From NCBI RefSeq assembly GCF_006442815.1, contig NZ_VFVL01000011.1, positions 103,502 through 167,501 on the forward strand: a stretch of DNA of 64,000 bases. Reading direction: 5' to 3'. This document shows, piece by piece, positions 46,201 to 56,900 of the stretch (positions within the stretch are counted from its first letter, which is position 1; each line of letters opens with the position of its first letter). The position numbers and the translations under genes are program-made. Source of the DNA: Mesorhizobium sp. B2-4-3 (GTDB lineage: Bacteria; Pseudomonadota; Alphaproteobacteria; Rhizobiales; Rhizobiaceae). The notes beneath the pieces are model-generated. The model had not been told where the DNA came from. It was given only the letters and a program-made list of their open reading frames with translations, and did no database searches.

Positions 46201-48756
46201 GCTGAACTTCGCCGTGCCGCCCTGCGGCACCTCATCATCCGCGAAATCGGGGCGAATGCCGATGACGTCGCGCTGTGGGCGAACGCCGATGTCGAGCGAG
46301 CGCTCGACCGCGCGGCCGCCGGCCTCGCGCATGCGCACGGTGACCTTGGCGTTGACCAGCTTGGTGGTCGACGGCAACTGGTCGATGGTGACCGGGAAGG
46401 TCGCCTTGCCGTCGTCGCCGACCACGGGAAGGTTGGCGAGCGGCGTGACGGTCGGCTCGCTCGACTGCTCGTCTGCGAGGCCGAAGCTGAAATCCTTGAA
46501 ACTGTCCCAGGTGCTGGTGGTCGACAGCGTCAGCTCGCCTTCGAGCGCCAGGCCCGCGGCCGGCGCGCCGTAAAGGAAGCGGCCGTCGACGGTGGCGTTG
46601 GCGGTTTCGCCTTGCGCGATCTCCTTCTTGTCGGCGGTCAGGTCGAATTCGATGCGATCCGGCACAAAATCCTCGACCAGGAACATCTGGCTGGCGACCG
46701 GCGCCTGCTTGGGATCGGTGTAGATCGACACCGTCCAGGTGCCGCGCATGGCGTTGGCCTCGAGCGGCAGGTCGACGGCGTGGCCGCCGGCGGACTCGCC
46801 ATTGCTGATGACGCGGCGGTTCTCGACGCCGTCGGGACGCGTGAAGATGAAGGTCAGCGGCAGGTTCTCGACCGCCTTGGCGGCGCCGTCGCGGGCAAGG
46901 GCGGCGACGTGAACGTCCTCGCCGGCGCGGTAGATGCCGCGCTCCGTCCAGGCATAGACGTCGAGCGCGCCCGGCACGGCGCGGCCCTCGACGCCGCGAT
47001 CCGAAAGATCGAAGCCGGCCTTGCCCATGTCGAGGAAGACGAAGTCGTTGTCGCCCTGCTTGGCCATCAGCACGGCCGGCACCATGCCGTTTTCGCCGCG
47101 GGTCAGGCCGGGATTGAAGACGGCGTGGCCCTCGGCGTCGGTGGTCGCCGTGCCGAGAATCTCGTTGTTCTTGGCAAGCAACGTCAATTCGGCACCGGAA
47201 ATCGGCTTGGCCGAGCCCAGCGAACGGGCAAAGACGTTGAGGCCGTCCTGGCCGGTATAGGTGGAAAGGCCGATGTCGGAGACCACGAACCACTGCGTGG
47301 CGCGTGAATTGTAGTCGTCGCTCTTGTCGTCGACCGGCTGCGCGGTCAGCACATAGACGCCGGGCTTGCGCTGCGGGATCGCCTCGTCCACCGGGAACGA
47401 AGTGGTAACCTCCTTATTGAGATCATTGGCGATATCGAGCGTGCCAGACCAGACGGGGGCGCCCATCTGGTCCGAAATGGTGGAGATGTCATAGCCGTCG
47501 AGCTGATGCAGGAACTGATAGCCGGACAGAAGCTGCGCCAGCGAACGATCGCCGATGCGGTAGAGCGTCATCTTGGCGGCGTTCATGTTGACGGTGACGA
47601 CCGGAATGCCGCGGCGCGCGCCGGCCGGCAGCACGAAGCTGTCACCGGTGAAGCGTGCCGACGGGGCGCGGTCCTGGATGTAAATCGACAGCACGACGGG
47701 CGCGGCGATCGTTTCGCCGATCGCCGCCGGCAGGCCGGCGCGGAAGGTCACGTCATAATGCTGGCCGTGCTCCAGGCCTTCGACGCAGATCTGCTTGTCC
47801 TTGGCCTCGACGGCCTTGGGCGCGGCGTTGTCGACCGTCACGAACTGCGAATAATCGACGCCGGCCTTGACCAATTCCTCGGAAAACTGGGCGCAGATGC
47901 GCGGCGAGGAGGAATCGGCATCGACGGTGTGCTCGACGATGCGAAAACCCTTGCGCGCCTTGAGGTCGGCATAGTCGGCCTGGACGGCCGGCGAGCTCAC
48001 CAGGGCAAGGCTCGCCTCATAGGCCTGCAGCGAGGGCCTGTAGAGATCGCGCTTGTCGAGGCCGGCGCCAAGCAGCGCCAGCGCCTCGGCGCGGGTCTTT
48101 GCCGTGCGCACCAGCTTGTAGGCGTTAAAGGCCGCCGAGGTGACGTTCATCGGCAAAGTCGCAGGTTCGGTGGTGTTCGACGCCGGCTGCACGGCAAGCG
48201 TCTCGCGCGCCAGCGCCAGCCACAGCGTGCCGTCATCGGGCAGTACCGAGACCGCGGCCTGGTATTTCTGCATGGCAAGGCGATGGTCGCCGGTAAGCGA
48301 TGCCTGCTCGGCGGCGGCCTGCAGGGCGGCAAGGCCTTCAGTCGGCTTGTCGTAGGCCGGATCGGTCAGCTTGTTGCGGAACTGCTGAGCCTGGTCGGCC
48401 ATCCAGTTCGGGAAGAAGGCCAGTGCCGGCGGAGCGCCGATATCGGGATCGCCATCGACATTCGCAACCTTGCCGGCGACGGCGCCGGTGAAGGATTTCA
48501 GCTGGTTATAGTCGGATTTGAGAAAACACCATTTGGCCTTGGTGTTGTAGGTGAAGGCACGGCAGGCCGGGTCGCCGAGGCACGTGGTCTTGCACTGGTC
48601 GAGGCTGACATTCTGCTCCGACCTCAGGTCGAAGCCGAAATAGTCGGAATTGTCCGTCGTCACGATTCGCCGGGCTTCGGCCGCAAATGCCGCTCCGCCA
48701 AGGGCGAAAAAGATGAGAAGAAGGAAAGAGAGACCACGAGCCGCGCGCATTGCCAT
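43276..48756 (-). CDS. Bacterial alpha-2-macroglobulin (YfhM-like) with N-terminal PAN/apple domain
   Basis: An 1826-residue exported protein. The start at 48756 has GGAGGGTGGT upstream and opens a signal peptide (LSFLLLIFFALGGAAFA-AEA) without a lipobox cysteine, unlike lipoprotein relatives. Residues about 30-82 form a PAN/apple-like domain with C55, C59, C65 and C77. Macroglobulin-type repeats follow, then near residue 1374 the thioester motif PYGCAEQ (CxEQ), and an alpha-helical thioester domain and C-terminal receptor-like domain. These proteins trap proteases in the periplasm, and PBP1C is thought to repair the wall afterwards; the pbpC gene follows directly. Confidence 0.93.
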   Translation of the reverse strand: MAMRAARGLSFLLLIFFALGGAAFAAEARRIVTTDNSDYFGFDLRSEQNVSLDQCKTTCLGDPACRAFTYNTKAKWCFLKSDYNQLKSFTGAVAGKVANVDGDPDIGAPPALAFFPNWMADQAQQFRNKLTDPAYDKPTEGLAALQAAAEQASLTGDHRLAMQKYQAAVSVLPDDGTLWLALARETLAVQPASNTTEPATLPMNVTSAAFNAYKLVRTAKTRAEALALLGAGLDKRDLYRPSLQAYEASLALVSSPAVQADYADLKARKGFRIVEHTVDADSSSPRICAQFSEELVKAGVDYSQFVTVDNAAPKAVEAKDKQICVEGLEHGQHYDVTFRAGLPAAIGETIAAPVVLSIYIQDRAPSARFTGDSFVLPAGARRGIPVVTVNMNAAKMTLYRIGDRSLAQLLSGYQFLHQLDGYDISTISDQMGAPVWSGTLDIANDLNKEVTTSFPVDEAIPQRKPGVYVLTAQPVDDKSDDYNSRATQWFVVSDIGLSTYTGQDGLNVFARSLGSAKPISGAELTLLAKNNEILGTATTDAEGHAVFNPGLTRGENGMVPAVLMAKQGDNDFVFLDMGKAGFDLSDRGVEGRAVPGALDVYAWTERGIYRAGEDVHVAALARDGAAKAVENLPLTFIFTRPDGVENRRVISNGESAGGHAVDLPLEANAMRGTWTVSIYTDPKQAPVASQMFLVEDFVPDRIEFDLTADKKEIAQGETANATVDGRFLYGAPAAGLALEGELTLSTTSTWDSFKDFSFGLADEQSSEPTVTPLANLPVVGDDGKATFPVTIDQLPSTTKLVNAKVTVRMREAGGRAVERSLDIGVRPQRDVIGIRPDFADDEVPQGGTAKFSIIAVDPNGKREDLKGAQWSLVKVERNYQWYRSNNSWNYEAVSLTKAVANGAVDLKADGEATVSLPVDWGRYRLEVETADPDGPATSYEFDAGWYVASTTTETPDGLEIALDKDSYAAGEVAKLKVSPHFAGELLVTIGAEKLLKTVTATVPAGGSTVDIPVGDDWGAGAYVTATLFRPGDAQESRMPARAIGIQWLSVDPGSKKLAVTLTPPEKTLPRQQLSIPVAVSGAQAGSNAYVMVAAVDVGILNLTNYKAPDPEDWFFGQRMLGLEIRDLYGRLIDGSLGTMGKIRTGGDGANMQAQGSPPTEKLVAFFSGPVELDANGKARVDFDIPQFNGTVRVMAVAWTKDAVGHAQTDVIVRDPVVITAGLPRFLAPGDAATMRLDIADTDGPAGDYALSVTTTGDLSTGDKPLPEKLTLAQGKRQSLTFPLVAKTAGDASVTVKLAHADGTQIEQTLYLPVRPAQLPVTNRMVVDLKPNGGSLRVDKELLAASVLDGASVSVGVSQSSALDVPSLLMSLDRYPYGCAEQTTSRAMPLLYVNDMAKSIGMESDPDLHGRIQDAIYKVLSYQAASGSFGLWGPGSGDLWLDAYVTEFLTRAREQKYDVPALAMNQALNNLQNSLGYDQDVQDKGSEIAYALYVLARNKKASIGDLRYYADTQLEAFSSPMAVAQLAASLALYGDTQRSQATFQTALRLAQSETDYDYYRSDYGSRLRDGAAMLALAAESKPVPSIMPQLIKLVGVARADARWTSTQDESWMLLAARSLKEGNDSITLSVNGAPHSGGYSDQVAGSELADSPLTIANTGATPLQAVVTAVAAPVEPLPAGGDGFTIARTYYKLDGTEANVTEARQNERYVVVLKVYEQNKWPSRLLITDLLPAGFEIDNPSLVSSAQLSNFSWLAQTDAAHLEFRDDRFVAAFNPNEGDGDRNITLAYVVRAVTPGTYAHPAATVEDMYRPQYSARTATGVMEVKAR

Positions 48757-49033
48757 ACCACCCTCCAGACATCGCCAGCGTCCGGGCATGATCAAGCTTC
48801 GTGCAAGCTTGTCAACGCCGGAGCGCCGCAGGTTTATCACCCGCGAACGGTTTCCATGCCGGCCAAAGGCCGGTATTTCGACAGAACCTCTGTGAGACTG
48901 ATCACACTTTCTTGCGAAAAGGCAAAAGGTGTGAATTCCAAGCCCGGTCTATTTCAGACAATTGGATTGTGGCCCCTTTACGAACGTTGCGGAACTTCAT
49001 TCCAATTTTAGTTTTGTCGACTAGGTTGTCTTA

Positions 49034-50962
49034 ATGCCGGCGCATGAAACGCAGATGTCAGCAGGGTTCGCGCCAGGGCGCGGGCTTCCGCGTGCCCTGC
49101 TTTTCGCGCTCATCTGCTCGACCATGCTGGCCGCGGAGGTACGGCAGGCGGCGGCTTTCGAGATTTTCGGCATCAAGCTTTGGGGTTCGTCCAAGGACGA
49201 GGATGCCGATATCGTCGATCCGCTGCGCTATTCGGTGACGATAAATGCGCCTGACGCCGACAAGGATCTGGTCAAGAGGCTCGAAAATGCCTCGGCGCTG
49301 AAAAACGACGAGGACCATCCAGTATCGGGATCGCTCGGCCTGATGGCCAAGGCGCGCGGCGACCGCGAACAACTGGTCGCCGCGCTCTACGCCGATGCCC
49401 GCTACGAGGGCGTGGTCACCATCATGATCGACGGCAAGTCGATCGACGAGTTGCCGCCGGACGCCGAGTTCAAGGGGCCGCAGCCCATTCCGGTGGTCGT
49501 CACGGTTTCCCCCGGAGCGAAATTCACGTTGGGCAACATCCGGCTGAAGGGCGATGCGGCGGGATTGGCGGCAGCCGACTTCGGCTTGATCGCCGGCGGC
49601 GATGCCGGCTCCGGCGCGGTGCTCAAGGCCGAGGCGCTGATCGTGCGGGCTCTGAAGGAAGAGGGTAGGCCGCTTGCCACGGTGACGGACCGCGAGATCG
49701 TCGCCGAGCACGCCAGCTCGACGCTGGACGTGACGCTGACGGTGGCGGCCGGTCCGGTCGCCGGCTATGGCGATACGACCGTCGAGGGCACGGAAAAGGT
49801 CGATCGCGACTTCACCGAATATATGACAGGGTTGAAGCGAGGCCAGCAATATTCGCCGCAGGAGATCGACGACGCCCGCGACCGGCTGCTCGGGCTCGAA
49901 GTCTTCAACAGCGTGACCATCAAGGAAGGCGACAGGCTCGACGCCAACGGCAACATCCCGATCGGAGTCCAGGTGAGCGAGCGCAAGCCGCGCTTTTTCG
50001 GCCTCGGCGGCACCTTCTCGAACACGGAAGGCCTAGGGCTCGAAGGCTATTGGGGCCACCGCAACCTGTTCGGCCAGGCCGAGAAGCTGCGTATCGACGG
50101 CTCGATCAGCGGCATCGGCAGCAACAGCCTTTCCGCGCTCAACTACAATGCCGGCGTCATGTTCGAGAAACCGGGCGTGCTCGGGCCGACGTCGAAATTC
50201 TTCACCGGCATCAAGACGGTGTTCGAACACCCCGATGCCTATGACCATTTCTCGGTCAAGGGCGACGTCGGCGTTTCCTACGACCTCGACAAGCAGCAGC
50301 GGGTCTCGGCCGAATTCGACCTCGACTATTCGAGGATCACCGACGCCTTCGGCAAGCATACCTATCTGATCGCCAGCGTGCCGCTGCAATATGTCTATGA
50401 CAACCGCGACAACAAGCTGAACCCGACCAGGGGGTTCCGCTTCCTCGCTTATGCCGAGCCGAGCTACGACATATTGAGCGGCGCGGCCTTCCTGAAGCTG
50501 AAGGGCGAGGGCTATACCTACCAGTCGATCGACACGGCAAGCAGGTTCGTGCTCGCCGAACGCGCAACGCTGGGCTCGATCGTCGGTACCGGGCTGCAGA
50601 ACGTGCCCGCCGACCGGCGCTTCTATTCCGGCGGCGGCGGCTCGGTGCGCGGCTATGCCTACCAGGGCATCGGGCCGAAGGACATCGACGGCCAGCCGAT
50701 CGGCGGTCTCTCCTTCTTCGAAACCTCGGTCGAGATGCGCATCGGCGTCACCGACACGATCGGCATCGTTCCGTTCGTCGATGCCGGCACGGTCTCGACC
50801 AAATCCTTCCCGGATTTCTCGGATGTGAAGGTCGGCGCCGGCGTCGGCCTGCGCTACATCACGCCGTTCGGTCCGCTGCGCATCGACGCCGCCGTGCCGC
50901 TCAACCGCGATCCGGGCGACCCGCATTTCGGCATCTATGCCGGCATCGGCCAGGCGTTCTGA
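49034..50962 (+). CDS. tamA: Omp85-family outer membrane assembly protein TamA
   Basis: A 642-residue outer-membrane protein. A signal peptide lies at about residues 20-41 (RALLFALICSTMLAAEV...AAA-FEI); a second possible start, M8 (49055), would shorten the N-terminus. POTRA domains occupy about 60-320 (ITIMIDGKSI, YGDTTVEGTEKVDRDF). The barrel follows, with GYWGHRNLFGQAEKLRI and the conserved loop-6 motif GGGGSVRGYAYQGIG, ending in a C-terminal Phe (GIGQAF), typical of barrel insertion signals. With TamB it helps place proteins or lipids in the outer membrane. The tamB gene starts 2 bases after its stop. Confidence 0.94.
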   Translation: MPAHETQMSAGFAPGRGLPRALLFALICSTMLAAEVRQAAAFEIFGIKLWGSSKDEDADIVDPLRYSVTINAPDADKDLVKRLENASALKNDEDHPVSGSLGLMAKARGDREQLVAALYADARYEGVVTIMIDGKSIDELPPDAEFKGPQPIPVVVTVSPGAKFTLGNIRLKGDAAGLAAADFGLIAGGDAGSGAVLKAEALIVRALKEEGRPLATVTDREIVAEHASSTLDVTLTVAAGPVAGYGDTTVEGTEKVDRDFTEYMTGLKRGQQYSPQEIDDARDRLLGLEVFNSVTIKEGDRLDANGNIPIGVQVSERKPRFFGLGGTFSNTEGLGLEGYWGHRNLFGQAEKLRIDGSISGIGSNSLSALNYNAGVMFEKPGVLGPTSKFFTGIKTVFEHPDAYDHFSVKGDVGVSYDLDKQQRVSAEFDLDYSRITDAFGKHTYLIASVPLQYVYDNRDNKLNPTRGFRFLAYAEPSYDILSGAAFLKLKGEGYTYQSIDTASRFVLAERATLGSIVGTGLQNVPADRRFYSGGGGSVRGYAYQGIGPKDIDGQPIGGLSFFETSVEMRIGVTDTIGIVPFVDAGTVSTKSFPDFSDVKVGAGVGLRYITPFGPLRIDAAVPLNRDPGDPHFGIYAGIGQAF

Positions 50963-50964
50963 CG

Positions 50965-53900
50965 ATGAAGATTTTCCGGCGCATCCTCCGCATCTGCCTC
51001 TACACGCTGCTGATCCTGCTGGTGGTGGCGATCGGCGCGCTTGTCGTGCTTACCGGTACCGAAGGCGGCCGCCAGAACCTCGCCGGCCTGATTTCGAAGA
51101 TGGCTTCGAACGAGGACCGCAAGGTGACGGTCGCCGGTATCGAAGGCATCTGGTCAGGCGCATTGAGGGTCGACCATGTGGTGCTGGAAGACCGCGCCGG
51201 GCCCTGGATGGTGGCGCGCAAGGTGGCGCTCGACTGGTCGCCGACGGCGCTGCTCTCCTGGAATTTCAATGCCGACCGCTTTGCCGCCGAGCGCATCGAG
51301 CTGGCGCGGCTGCCGCAGCCAAGCCAGCAGCCGTCGCAAGGTGGCTCGTCCAGCCTGCCGGTGTCGATCGACGTGAAGCAGATCGACCTGCCGGAGATCG
51401 CGCTGGGACAGGAGCTTGCCGGCAGCGGCATCGCCGAACTGGCCGCCAAGGGCTCGCTCAAGGCGGATCCATCGCCGCTGGCGATCGAGAGCGTGCTGAA
51501 CGTCAGCCGCCATGACGGCAAGCAAGGCAATGTCGACGCCAAGATCCACTTTGCGCCAGCCGACAACAAGCTCGACCTCGATCTCAAGGCGTCGGAGCCG
51601 GCGGGCGGCATCATCGCCAATTTGCTCAAGCTGCCGGATGCGCCGCCCGTCAACATCGTGGTTTCCGGCAGCGGACCTTTAGCCAACTGGAGCGGCGTCG
51701 GCACCTTCATGGTCGACGGCCGGATCATCAGCCAGTTGACCGGCAGGCACCAACTCACCGACAGGGGCCACCGCATCGAGGCCAAGGGCGACGGCGAGTT
51801 CGAAGGCTTCCTGCCGGAGAAGATAAAGGCGCTTTTTGCCGGCAAGACGAGCTTCGACCTCGCCGGAACGGCGACCACGTCGGGCGGGGTCGATATCGAG
51901 CGCGCGACCATAGAGAGCGATGCGGTGCACGGCGCCGCGACTGGCAATGTCGATCCGAAGGGCGCCAGCGACCTCGCTGTCGAGCTCTCCGCCAAGGACA
52001 AGCCGGTCACCATCGATGTCGGCAACAGCGCTGCACCGATCCTGGTCGCGGTCGAAAAGGCAACGGTGCGCGCTTTTGGCGACGGCAAGGCGCCGATGGT
52101 CGATATCGGCACGTCCCTTACCTCGGTGGCCGTCGGCGGGACCCAGCTCAACAATATTACGGGCGAGGTCCATTCCGACGGCTTCGATATCGAGGCCCTT
52201 AGCGGCCCGGTCAGCATCAAGCTCGCAGCCGCCGGCCTGAAGACGGACGTGGCGACGCTGGCGCCGCTGGTGACCGGCAAGCTCGCCGCGGATCTGTCCG
52301 GCACGATCAGCCGTGAGACCGTGGCCATCGAGAAGGGTACCCTGCGCAGCGACGCGCTCAATGCCGGGCTGACGGCAAATGTGGCGCTCGCCGATCTGTC
52401 GATGACGCTGAAGATGAATGCCGACGCCGTCTCGAAAGCATTGCCGCCGCAGATCAGCTCGCTGCTCGGCGAGCGGGTGAAGTTCTCAGCCACCGCCACG
52501 CGCGATCCGCAAGGCGCGTTCGCCGCCAACTCGCTGGAGATCAGCTCCGGCTCGCTTAGCGCCAGGGGCACCGGCAGCATGCAGGGCTCGGACATCCAGG
52601 CCAGCGTCAAGGGCACGTTGGGCGACGTCTCGCCGCTGTCGTCGCTCGCCGGCACACCGCTTGCCGGCGGGGTGAACTTCGCGCTGAGCGCGAGCGGTCC
52701 GCGTTTGGCGCCGGATTTCACGGTGTCAGCCGACAGCGCCAGCTTGACGGCCGCCGGCCGCACGGTGAAGGACATCAAGCTCTCGGCCAAAGGCAAGGCC
52801 GACATCGCCAATCCGACCGCCGACGTCTCGCTGACCGGCAACGCCGAGGGCCAGGCGCTGGATATCGAAGCCTCGCTGGTGACCGCCGACGGCAAGCGCT
52901 CGATCAAAGGGCTAAGCCTGGCGCTCGGCGACAACAAGGTTTCGGGCGATCTCGCGCTCGACGACAAGTTCCTGCCGCTCGGCACGCTGACGCTTGCCGT
53001 GCCCGACATCGGGCCGCTTGCCGCTCTGGCAAATCAGACCGCGACCGGCGACATCAACGGCACGATCGCCTTCGCCAAGGAGGGCGAGGCGCCAACCGTC
53101 ACCATCAATGCGGCCAGCACGTCGATCGCGCGCGGCGATCTGGCGGCAAAGACGATCACCGTCAACGCGCTGATCGCCAATTACCTCAAGGGGCCGGCGA
53201 TCTCTGGCACGATCAAGGCTGACAGCGTGACCTCTGGCAGCACGGTCATCAGCGGCATCGGCATCGATTTGAAGCGCGACGGCGACTGGACGAACTTTAC
53301 CGGCGGCGCCACGGCGTCCGGCATTCCGGCCACAGCCACCGGGCGGGTGAAGATCGCCAACGGCACGACGAGCGTTGAAATCGCTTCCGGCGAGGCGACG
53401 GTGCGTGGCATCAAGGCGGCCATCGCCGAACCATCCAGCCTTTCCATCGCCAACGGCGTGGCCTCCATCGAGAAGCTCGCGCTCAATCTCGGCGGCGGTT
53501 CGGCGACGGTTTCGGGCACGGCTGGACAAACGCTCGACCTGACGGCAAGCCTCGCCGACCTGCCGGTGGCGCTCGCCAATGATTTCGTGCCCGGCCTCAA
53601 CGGGGCGGGAACGGTGGAGGGCACCGTGCACGTCACGGGTCCCTCGTCCAGCCCCGACGTGCAGTTCAACGCCAAGGTGGCGGGCGCCGAAACCAGCCAG
53701 ACCCGGCAGGCGGGGCTCGGGCCGCTGGGTCTGGATGCTGCCGGCAGCTACACACTGGCGGGCGGCGTGGCCCTGGACCACGCCACGCTTTCGGGCCAAG
53801 GGATTTCGGGCAAGGCGGCCGGCACCCTCAATCCCAACGGCGCCAGCGATTTCTCCCTCGACCTTATATCATCCGGGCCTAGCCTGCCGTTGACGGTCGG

Positions 53901-56900
53901 CAGCGCCGAGAGCCCGGTCAGGATCGCGGTCCAGTCCTTGTCGGCAAGGATGGCGGGCGAGAGCACGCAAGCGCGGCTCGATGTGTCCGCAATCCTGCCT
54001 TCCATTGCCGCCAGCCAGGCGAAGGTGGACGGTCTTACCCTGGCGCTGCATTCGGATGCCTTCGACCTCAAGGGGCGGGCAGGTCCGGTCTCCGGCACGG
54101 TATCGGTGGACAGGATCGGCCTCGACAATCCCATGCTGGCACCGCTGATCGCCGGCAAGGTCACGGCGAAGGTCAACGGCCGTCTCGCAGCCGATGCCGT
54201 CGCCGTCAACAGCGGTTCCTTGACGAGCGATGCGCTCAACAGCCAGGTCGCCGGCCGGATATCGCTGGGCGACGGTGCCGTCGACCTCAATATGAAGGCC
54301 GATGTCGTTTCTTCCGCCCTGCCGGCGGCGGTGCGCGGCATGCTTGGCGAGAGCGCTGCGTTGAGCGCCTCGCTGAAGCGCGATGCCAATGGCAATGTCA
54401 ATGTCGACGGGCTGAAGCTGAATTCGGGCGCGCTCACCGCCGATGGGCAGGCGAGCCTTGCCGACAGCAAGCTGGCCGCCGGGATCAGAGGCGCGTTGAA
54501 CGACGTTTCAGGGCTCTCGAAAGACGCCAAGGGCGCCATTGCCTTTGCCCTCAATGCGCAAGGCCCGGTCACCGCGCCCGACCTGTCGATGACGGTGAGC
54601 AGCGACCGGCTTTCGGTGGCGGCGCGCGAGATCACCGGGCTGAAGCTGACGGCCACCGGCAAGGCCGACGCCGCCAATCCAGCGGCCAATGTGCAGCTCA
54701 CCGGCAACGTCGCCGGGCAGAACCTGCAAGGCAGCGCGGTGCTCGCCACGACCAATGGCAGCCGCGCCATCAACGGGCTTTTGCTGTCGCTCGGTCCGAA
54801 CAAGATCTCCGGCGATCTCACCCTCGACGATGCCTTCGTGCCGGTCGGCACCGTTTCGCTCGACCTGCCCGACATCGGGCCGCTGGCCGCGCTGGCGCTG
54901 GAAAAGGCCGAGGGCAATGTGCGCGGCACGATCGCTTTCACCAAGGCGGCCAACGGGCCCAACGTCGCGGTCAAGGCGAACACCTCGGAGATCAAGCGCG
55001 GCGATCTCTCGGCCAGGAATGTCGCCATTGACGCGCAGATCGCGAACTACATGGCAGCACCCGTCATTGCCGGCACGGTGCGCGCCGAGAGCGTGACTTC
55101 CGGCGGGACCGCCATCACCGGCATCGATGTCGATCTCAAGCGCGACGGCGACTGGACCGGCTTCTCGGGTGGCGCCACCGTCAAGAACATCCCGGCGAAG
55201 GCGGCCGGCCGCGTGAAGGTCGCCAACGGCACGACGACCATCGAGCTCGCGACCGGCCAGGCGACGGTGCAGGGCATCAAGGCGGCGATCGCGCAGAACT
55301 CGACCGTGACCATCGCCAACGGGGTGACGACGCTCGACCGGCTGGTGCTCAACCTCGGCGGCGGCACGGCGACGGTGACGGGCAAGGTCGCGCAGGCGCT
55401 CGACATAAATGCCAACCTGGCGAGGGTGCCGATCTCGCTCGCCAACAGTTTTTCGCCGGGTCTCGACGCGGCCGGCTCGATCTCGGGCACGGTCAAGGTC
55501 ACCGGTGCCCCGGCGGCCCCCTCGGTCGCCTTCAACATCGATGCTTCCGGCGTGCAGACCTCGCAGACGCGCGGCGCCGGGCTCGGCGGCATGAATGTAT
55601 CGTCGTCTGGAACCTTCGCCGGCAACAAGCTCGGTTTCGACGCCAACATCAGCGACGGCGCCGGCCTCGGTCTCAAGGGCGGCGGCTCGGTGACGACGGC
55701 GGGCGCGCCGGCGCTGGTGCTCGACTTCAATGGCAAGGTGCCGTTCTCCTTCCTTGCCTCGAAACTCGCCGCGCAAGGGCTGGGGCTGATTGGAACCGCC
55801 AATGTCAATGTCCAGGTGCGCGGTCCTGCGTCGTCGCCGGTGATCGGCGGAACGGTCAGCACTTCTGGCGCCCGGCTGGTCGACGCGCGCTCCGGCCTGG
55901 CGGTCAACGACATCGCCGCCGACATTTCGATCGGCGGCGGCGTCGCCAGGATCAATCGGCTCACCGGAACACTGTCGACACGCGGCAACCTGTCGGCGAG
56001 CGGCACGGTGGGCATCACGCCGGCGCAAGGTTTTCCGGCCGATCTGTCGATCAAGCTCACCGACGGCCGCTACACCGACGGCCGGGTGGTGACCGCCAAT
56101 CTCGGCGGCGACCTGACCGTCAAGGGCCCGCTCGTCTCGGCGCCGGTGATCGCCGGCACGATCAACCTGGCGAGGACGGTCATCACTGTCCCGGAAAAGC
56201 TGCCGGGCTCGCTTTCGGCGCTGGATGTCAAGCACAAGAACGCGCCGGCTTCGGTACGGGCGCAGGACAAGGCGCTGCGTCCGCCGACGTCCAGCGGCAG
56301 CAGCAACGGCGGCAGCGGCCTGACGCTCGACGTGACCGTCAACGCGCCGAACCAGATATTCATCCAGGGCAGGGGCGTCGACGCCGAGCTCGGCGGCTCG
56401 CTGAAGTTGACGGGCCCTGCCTCGGCGCCGCAGGCAATCGGCACTTTCACCCTGCAGCGCGGACGGCTGATCATCCTCTCCAAGCGGCTGACCTTCACCG
56501 AGGGCACGATCGGGTTCCAGGGTTCGCTGGTGCCCTATCTCAACATGACGGCGACCACGACGACGAGCAGCGCCACGGTCACGATCCTCGTGTCGGGCGA
56601 GGCGACCAATCCGAAGTTCACCTTCTCCTCGGTGCCGGCGCTGCCCCAGGATGAGGTGATGGCGCAGCTCATCTTCGGCCAATCCATGTCGAAACTGTCG
56701 CCGCTGCAGATCGCGCAGCTTGCGAGCGCCGCCGCGCAGCTGGCTGGCGTCGGCGGCTCGACGTCGTTGCTCGAGAACCTGCAAAGCGCCATCGGCGTCG
56801 ACGATCTCGACGTGACGACGGACGAGAAGGGCGGCACCGCGGTTTCGGCCGGCAAGTACCTCAACGACCGCACCTATGTGACCATACAGAAGGGCGACAA

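Noticed and set aside
44140..47307. 1055-codon open frame on the plus strand
   Set aside because: It lies wholly antisense to the alpha-2-macroglobulin gene, has no recognisable domains, and its composition (Arg, Gly, Ala, Asp) is what high-GC antisense frames give.
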